Shown piece by piece: positions 5,937-9,160 of a stretch of DNA of 9,160 nt (position 1 is its first letter; each line of letters begins with the position of its first letter). The notes under the pieces were generated by a model that was not told the origin of the DNA, did no database searches, and saw only the letters and a list, made by a program, of their open reading frames with translations. The stretch is from contig JBIOWI010000026.1 of the NCBI GenBank assembly GCA_044868325.1, positions 1 to 9,160 of the forward strand. The letters run 5' to 3'. The position numbers were made by a program, and so were the translations under genes. This stretch comes from AWTP1-13 sp044868325 (GTDB lineage Bacteria; Pseudomonadota; Alphaproteobacteria; Rhizobiales; Hyphomicrobiaceae).

Positions 5937-8036
5937 ATGAATGCCCACGCCAAGCTCGCCATCGGCCACTCGGTTTGCCCGCACGACTGCCCCTCGACCT
6001 GTGCGCTGGATGTCGAGCTGTTGGGCGGCAACCGCATCGGTCGGGTGCACGGCGCCCGGGACAACAACTACACGGCGGGCGTCGTTTGCGCCAAGGTCGC
6101 GCGCTATGCCGAGCGCATCCATCATCCCGACCGGCTGATGCATCCCTTGCGCCGCAAGGGTCCCAAGGGCGCAGGCAAGGGTTCCGGCCAGTTCGAGCGC
6201 ATCTCCTGGGACGATGCTCTCGACATCGCGGCGGAGGCCATGCTGGCCGCCGAGCGGCGCCACGGTCCCGAGGCCGTATGGCCCTACTACTACGCCGGCA
6301 CCATGGGCCTTGTGATGCGCGACGGGATAAACCGGCTGCGCCACGCCAAGCGCTACTCCGGCATGTACGCCACCATCTGCACCACCCTGGCGTGGACCGG
6401 CTTCATCGCCGGCACCGGCCGGCTTGCGGGCGCCGACCCGCGCGAGATGGCCAAGTCCGACCTAGTGGTGATCTGGGGCACCAATCCTGTCAGCACCCAG
6501 GTCAACGTGATGACGCACGCCACCCGCGCCAGGAAGGAGCGGGGCGCGAGGATCGTCGCCATCGACATCTACAACAACGGCACCATGCAGCAGGCGGACT
6601 TGGCGCTGTGCCTCAGGCCCGGCACCGACGGCGCGCTCGCCTGCGCCGCGATGCACGTGCTGTTCCGCGACGGGTACGCCCACTGGCCATACCTGGAGAA
6701 GAACACAGACTGCCCGCACCAGCTGGAGGCGCACTTGGCCTCGCGCACGCCGGAGTGGGCGAGCGCCATCACCGGTCTGTCGGTGGAGGAGATCGAGACG
6801 TTCGCCAGGATGGTGGGCACCACGCCGCGCACCTATTTCCGCCTCGGCTACGGCTTCGCGCGCTCGCGCAACGGCGCCCACAACATGCACGCCGCACTGT
6901 GCATCCCGGCGGTCACGGGGGCTTGGCTGCACGAGGGCGGCGGCGCCTTCCACAACAGCGGCGCCATCTATCACTGGAACCGATCGCTCATCGAAGGGCT
7001 GGACGTTGCCGACCCCGGCGTGCGCGTGCTCGACCAGTCGCGCATCGGCCCGGTGCTGATGGGCGATCCTGCCGACATCAAGGACGGCCCGCCCGTCACG
7101 GCGCTCCTCGTGCAGAGCACCAATCCCGTGCAGGTGGCACCCGAGCAGCGCAAGGTGAAGGCCGGTTTCGCGCGGGAGGACCTGTTCACCTGTGTGCACG
7201 AGCAGTTCATGACGGCCACGGCGCGCATGGCCGACGTCGTGCTGCCGGCCACCATGTTCCTCGAGCACGACGACGTCTACCAGGGCGGGGGTCATCAGCA
7301 CATCCTGCTGGGGCCCAAGCTGGTCGAGCCGCCGGGCGAGTGCCGCTCCAACCACGAGGTCGTCTGCGAGCTGGCCAAGCGCGTGGGCGCCGAGCACCGC
7401 GGCTTCGCCATGAGCCCGCGCGAGATCATCGACTGGACCTTGCAGAGCTCGGGCTGGGGCACGCTGGCCGAGCTGGAAGCCGCCAAGTGGATCGACTGCC
7501 AGCCGCCCTTCCAGAAGGCGCACTACCTTGAGGGCTTCGGCTATGCGGACAAGAAGTTCCGCTTCAAGCCGGACTGGGCGAACGTGCCGGCGCCGCGCGC
7601 CAACGGCATCCGTGTCGCAGCCGAGATGCCGCGTTTGCCCGACCATTGGGACGTCGTGGAGAAGGCGGACGAGCGACATCCGTTCAGGCTCGCCACCAGC
7701 CCGTCGCGCGACTATCTCAACTCCTCCTTCAACGAGACGCGCACCAGCCAGGCGCGACACGGCAAGCCGCGCGTGAAAATCCATCCTGACGACCTTGCCG
7801 CCCTCGGCCTCGCCGACGGCGCCCGGGTGCGCATGGGCAACGAGCGCGGCGAGATCGTGCTGGCGGCCGAGGCGTTCGACGGCGTGCAGCGCGGCGTCGT
7901 GATCGTCGAGAGCATCGCCCCCAACGACCAATTCGAAGGCGGCGAAGGCATCAACACGCTCACCAGCGCCGTCCAGGGTGCGCCCTACGGCGGGGCCGCC
8001 TTCCACGACAACCACGTCTGGATCGAGAGGGCGTAG
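5937..8036 (+). CDS. Molybdopterin-dependent oxidoreductase (DMSO reductase family), cytoplasmic
   Basis: This 699-residue catalytic subunit belongs to the Mo/W-bis-MGD (DMSO reductase/COG0243) family. The N-terminal [4Fe-4S] motif is clear: Cys14, Cys18, Cys22 (CPHDCPSTC) and Cys51. Pterin-binding parts include WGTNPVSTQVN (180-190) and LRPGTDGALA (226-235). Cys148 in YATICTT (144-150) lies where family members carry the Mo-ligating residue, which would make it a Cys-ligand enzyme. The C-terminal dinucleotide-binding domain runs from about residue 585 (RLATSPSRDYLNSSF, RVKIHPDDLAALGLADG) to the end. There is no twin-arginine signal, so it should act in the cytoplasm. No electron-transfer subunit is adjacent, so the partner and substrate are unknown. 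The ATG directly precedes the Fe-S domain, and its ribosome site is weak. The next gene starts 5 bp after the stop. Confidence 0.9.
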   Translation: MNAHAKLAIGHSVCPHDCPSTCALDVELLGGNRIGRVHGARDNNYTAGVVCAKVARYAERIHHPDRLMHPLRRKGPKGAGKGSGQFERISWDDALDIAAEAMLAAERRHGPEAVWPYYYAGTMGLVMRDGINRLRHAKRYSGMYATICTTLAWTGFIAGTGRLAGADPREMAKSDLVVIWGTNPVSTQVNVMTHATRARKERGARIVAIDIYNNGTMQQADLALCLRPGTDGALACAAMHVLFRDGYAHWPYLEKNTDCPHQLEAHLASRTPEWASAITGLSVEEIETFARMVGTTPRTYFRLGYGFARSRNGAHNMHAALCIPAVTGAWLHEGGGAFHNSGAIYHWNRSLIEGLDVADPGVRVLDQSRIGPVLMGDPADIKDGPPVTALLVQSTNPVQVAPEQRKVKAGFAREDLFTCVHEQFMTATARMADVVLPATMFLEHDDVYQGGGHQHILLGPKLVEPPGECRSNHEVVCELAKRVGAEHRGFAMSPREIIDWTLQSSGWGTLAELEAAKWIDCQPPFQKAHYLEGFGYADKKFRFKPDWANVPAPRANGIRVAAEMPRLPDHWDVVEKADERHPFRLATSPSRDYLNSSFNETRTSQARHGKPRVKIHPDDLAALGLADGARVRMGNERGEIVLAAEAFDGVQRGVVIVESIAPNDQFEGGEGINTLTSAVQGAPYGGAAFHDNHVWIERA

Positions 8037-8041
8037 CGGAC

Positions 8042-8554
8042 ATGCGGAGAACGAGGCGCCTCACCTCCAGGACCATGTCGGTGGCCGCCATATCGCTCCT
8101 TGCGCTCGTCACGGCTGCCGAGGTGGCGGCGCAATCGCCGTCGCCGCCCCGATCGCCGCCGCCGGAGGTTCCCGATTCGGTCACTCGCGCGATGATCGCG
8201 CGGGGGCTGAAGATCATCGACCGCGCCATGTGCGGCGGGCTCAACTTTTGCGCACCGGCCGCTCCGGAGGAGTACGAGTTCCCGCCGATAACGCTGGGGC
8301 AGGCGCGGGTCGCGATCCACTCCGGCACCCAGTCGGCGGTCGCCCGCTGGTGCGGGCTCGATGCCGACCTCAGGAGCACCGCGCCGACCATGCGCCTCGT
8401 CCGGCAGAAATTTAAGCTCAACGAGCGCCAGGCGGCGCTGTTCGCCATCATTCACGGCCTCCAGCAACGCATGGTCGGCGACCATCTCAAGACCAGGGGC
8501 GAATGCGACGCGGCAACCCGCAGCCGGCTCGATGCCGAGCTGCCCAAGAGTTGA
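8042..8554 (+). CDS. Exported four-cysteine protein of unknown function
   Basis: The product has 170 residues. A basic N-terminus (MRRTRRLTSR) leads to a hydrophobic segment SVAAISLLALVTAA and a cleavage-like AEVAAQ near residue 31, followed by a Pro/Ser-rich linker (32-43). The mature domain holds four cysteines (64, 70, 104, 155), the first two as CGGLNFC, an even number that suits disulfides in the periplasm. A conserved-looking helical stretch spans 115-150. I do not recognise the family. The ATG lies 5 bp after the oxidoreductase stop, so they are probably co-transcribed; an internal ATG at codon 12 is an alternative start. The last three codons and stop (CCC AAG AGT TGA) form most of the first unit of a 13-bp tandem repeat that continues downstream. 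Confidence 0.78.
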   Translation: MRRTRRLTSRTMSVAAISLLALVTAAEVAAQSPSPPRSPPPEVPDSVTRAMIARGLKIIDRAMCGGLNFCAPAAPEEYEFPPITLGQARVAIHSGTQSAVARWCGLDADLRSTAPTMRLVRQKFKLNERQAALFAIIHGLQQRMVGDHLKTRGECDAATRSRLDAELPKS

Positions 8555-8580
8555 GCCCAAGAGTTGAGCCCAAGAGTTGA
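8542..8580 (+). repeat. Three perfect tandem copies of a 13-bp unit
   Basis: The unit GCCCAAGAGTTGA occurs at 8542-8554, 8555-8567 and 8568-8580 with no differences. The first copy is the end of the upstream coding region including its TGA. The third abuts the GGAGGAG ribosome site of the Rid-family gene. Perfect identity suggests a recent slippage duplication. Because the extra copies lie after the stop, they lengthen only the intergenic spacer, by 26 bp. Confidence 0.97.
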
Positions 8581-8587
8581 GGAGGAG
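8580..8587 (+). promoter_or_regulatory. Strong ribosome binding site that sets the GTG start of the Rid-family gene
   Basis: AGGAGGAG is a near-perfect Shine-Dalgarno sequence ending four bases before GTG at 8592. It lies inside the longer open frame beginning at TTG 8577, which argues that translation starts at 8592 and not at 8577. It is the strongest ribosome site in the window. Confidence 0.85.
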
Positions 8588-8591
8588 CCAA

Positions 8592-9008
8592 GTGAGCAAG
8601 TCCGTCAGCTATCTGAACCCGCCGAGCTCGACCCCGCCGGCGGGCATGTACTCCCACGTGGCACGCATGGCGCCGGGCGAGCTGGCCTTCATCGCCGGGC
8701 AGGTGGCGGTGGACAGATCGGGCGCCTCGGTGGGCGTCGGCGACGTGGCCGCCCAGGTGAACCAGGTGTTCGCCAACATCGGCGACCTGCTCAAGGACCT
8801 CGGCACCGACTTCGAGCAGATCGTGCAGCTCACCACCTACCTGACCGGCGCCGACAGCATCCCGGCCTTCATGTCCGCTCGCGCCGCCCTGTTCCCGAAG
8901 CTGTTTCCTGGCGGCACGTATCCGCCCAACACGCTGCTCGTCATCGACCGCCTGGTGAAGCCCGAGTTCCTGGTCGAGGTCGCCGCCATAGCCCGCGTGC
9001 CGGGGTGA
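8592..9008 (+). CDS. Rid family (YjgF/YER057c/UK114) protein
   Basis: From the GTG at 8592 the product has 138 residues, the usual length for this small trimeric cytoplasmic family. Characteristic parts are FIAGQVAVD (33-41), DVAAQVNQVFANIGDLLKDLG (51-71), QIVQLTTYLT (77-86), the FPGGTYPPNT segment (105-114) and the closing FLVEVAAIA (126-134). RidA deaminates reactive 2-aminoacrylate-type enamines and imines. Its key arginine (Arg105 in E. coli RidA) aligns with Asn113 here, while the glutamate equivalent to Glu120 appears kept as Glu129. This suggests a Rid subgroup other than classical RidA, so imine deaminase activity should not be assumed. It is the last gene of the operon; the stop is followed within 26 bp by a REP-type hairpin. 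Confidence 0.88.
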   Translation: MSKSVSYLNPPSSTPPAGMYSHVARMAPGELAFIAGQVAVDRSGASVGVGDVAAQVNQVFANIGDLLKDLGTDFEQIVQLTTYLTGADSIPAFMSARAALFPKLFPGGTYPPNTLLVIDRLVKPEFLVEVAAIARVPG

Positions 9009-9033
9009 GGCGCCCCGTAGCCAGCGAGTAGTT

Positions 9034-9068
9034 GTAGGTTGGGTTAGCCGCGAAGCGGCGTAACCCAA
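9034..9068 (+). repeat. REP-type palindromic element, copy 3, 3' end apparently interrupted
   Basis: The element begins GTAGG (9034-9038) and continues with outer arms TTGGGTTA (9039-9046) and TAACCCAA (9061-9068), inner arms GCCGC (9047-9051) and GCGGC (9055-9059), a GAA loop and one unpaired G at 9060. The fold is the same as in the pair at 4642-4728, but the arms differ in sequence with compensating changes on both sides. By analogy with copy 1, the two G at 9037-9038 should pair with CC at the 3' end. Here that CC is missing, and the group II intron-like sequence begins. Confidence 0.8.
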
Positions 9069-9160
9069 GTGCGCCGGTGATACCGGCGAGGAGTAGGTGG
9101 TGCAAGTCCACTGCGATGAAGGAGTAGCGATCCGCATCGGCCCCGAGTCATGCGCGGGCG
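9069..9160 (+). mobile_element. 5' end of a group II intron (domain I), cut by the window edge
   Basis: The sequence opens with GTGCGCC, matching the GUGYG 5' consensus of group II introns. A 7-bp perfect hairpin follows, with arms CGCCGGT (9072-9078) and ACCGGCG (9082-9088). Next come the GTGG TGCAAGT CCAC stem-loop (9097-9111) and GATGAAGGAGTAGC (9115-9128), which resemble the GGGTGAGAGTCCC and GAAGGCAGAAGTAGC stretch near the start of bacterial intron ribozymes. CGATG (9114-9118) can also pair with CATCG (9135-9139). The reverse transcriptase/maturase gene, domains V-VI and the 3' splice site would lie beyond the window. The GGTGCAAGTCC part resembles a tRNA T-arm, but no tRNA can be built around it. 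The subclass is not determined. Confidence 0.72.

Noticed and set aside
4678..5940. 420-codon + frame covering the cyclase gene and the intergenic region, starting in the REP pair
   Set aside because: The minus-strand protein has a signal peptide, ribosome site and family motifs; the + frame gives an Asp/Val/Leu/Arg-rich product without a domain.
6462..8015. 517-codon open frame on the minus strand opposite the oxidoreductase gene
   Set aside because: It mirrors the GC-rich coding strand, its product is rich in Arg, Ala, His and Gly with no recognisable domain, and the + strand gene is certain.
9097..9111. tRNA T-arm (GGTGCAAGTCC)
   Set aside because: No acceptor, D or anticodon arm can be fitted around it; the motif is explained by group II intron domain I.

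Overview
The window is GC-rich, densely coded bacterial DNA. The gene types suggest an alphaproteobacterium of a Hyphomicrobiales/Rhodospirillales kind: a Dpp-type peptide importer, a DUF2066 protein, a threonine-aldolase-family enzyme, a secreted cyclase-family hydrolase and a cytoplasmic molybdopterin oxidoreductase. The lineage is inferred from codon use and gene types, because there is no rRNA or other marker here.

Layout. Bases 2-2163 (+) are the 3' part of a peptide ABC-transporter operon: the last 26 codons of the second permease (DppC-like), then the ATPases DppD and DppF, which overlap by an ATGA. Bases 2335-3532 (+) hold two coupled genes for exported proteins: a small histidine-rich protein and a DUF2066 protein. 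The DUF2066 stop codon lies inside a nest of 8-bp direct and inverted repeats. Bases 3646-4671 (+) encode a PLP-dependent threonine-aldolase-family enzyme. It converges on a secreted cyclase-family protein (4756-5700, -). Between the two lies a pair of inverted REP-type hairpins, and the first hairpin supplies the last nine codons and the stop codon of the aldolase gene.

After a 236-bp divergent intergenic region comes a likely three-gene operon (5937-9008, +): a molybdopterin oxidoreductase, a small exported protein with four cysteines, and a Rid-family protein. The last two are separated by three perfect copies of a 13-bp unit that includes the upstream gene's stop codon. Downstream lies a third REP-type hairpin. 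The final 92 bases look like the 5' end (domain I) of a group II intron starting exactly at the 3' arm of that hairpin.

The metabolic genes fit uptake and catabolism of peptides, amino acids and nitrogen compounds, but no defined pathway can be read from the sequence. I found no new defence or biosynthetic system. The most distinctive signals are the three GTAG-headed hairpins that share one fold, the REP that rewrites a protein C-terminus, and the REP that appears to have been split by a group II intron.
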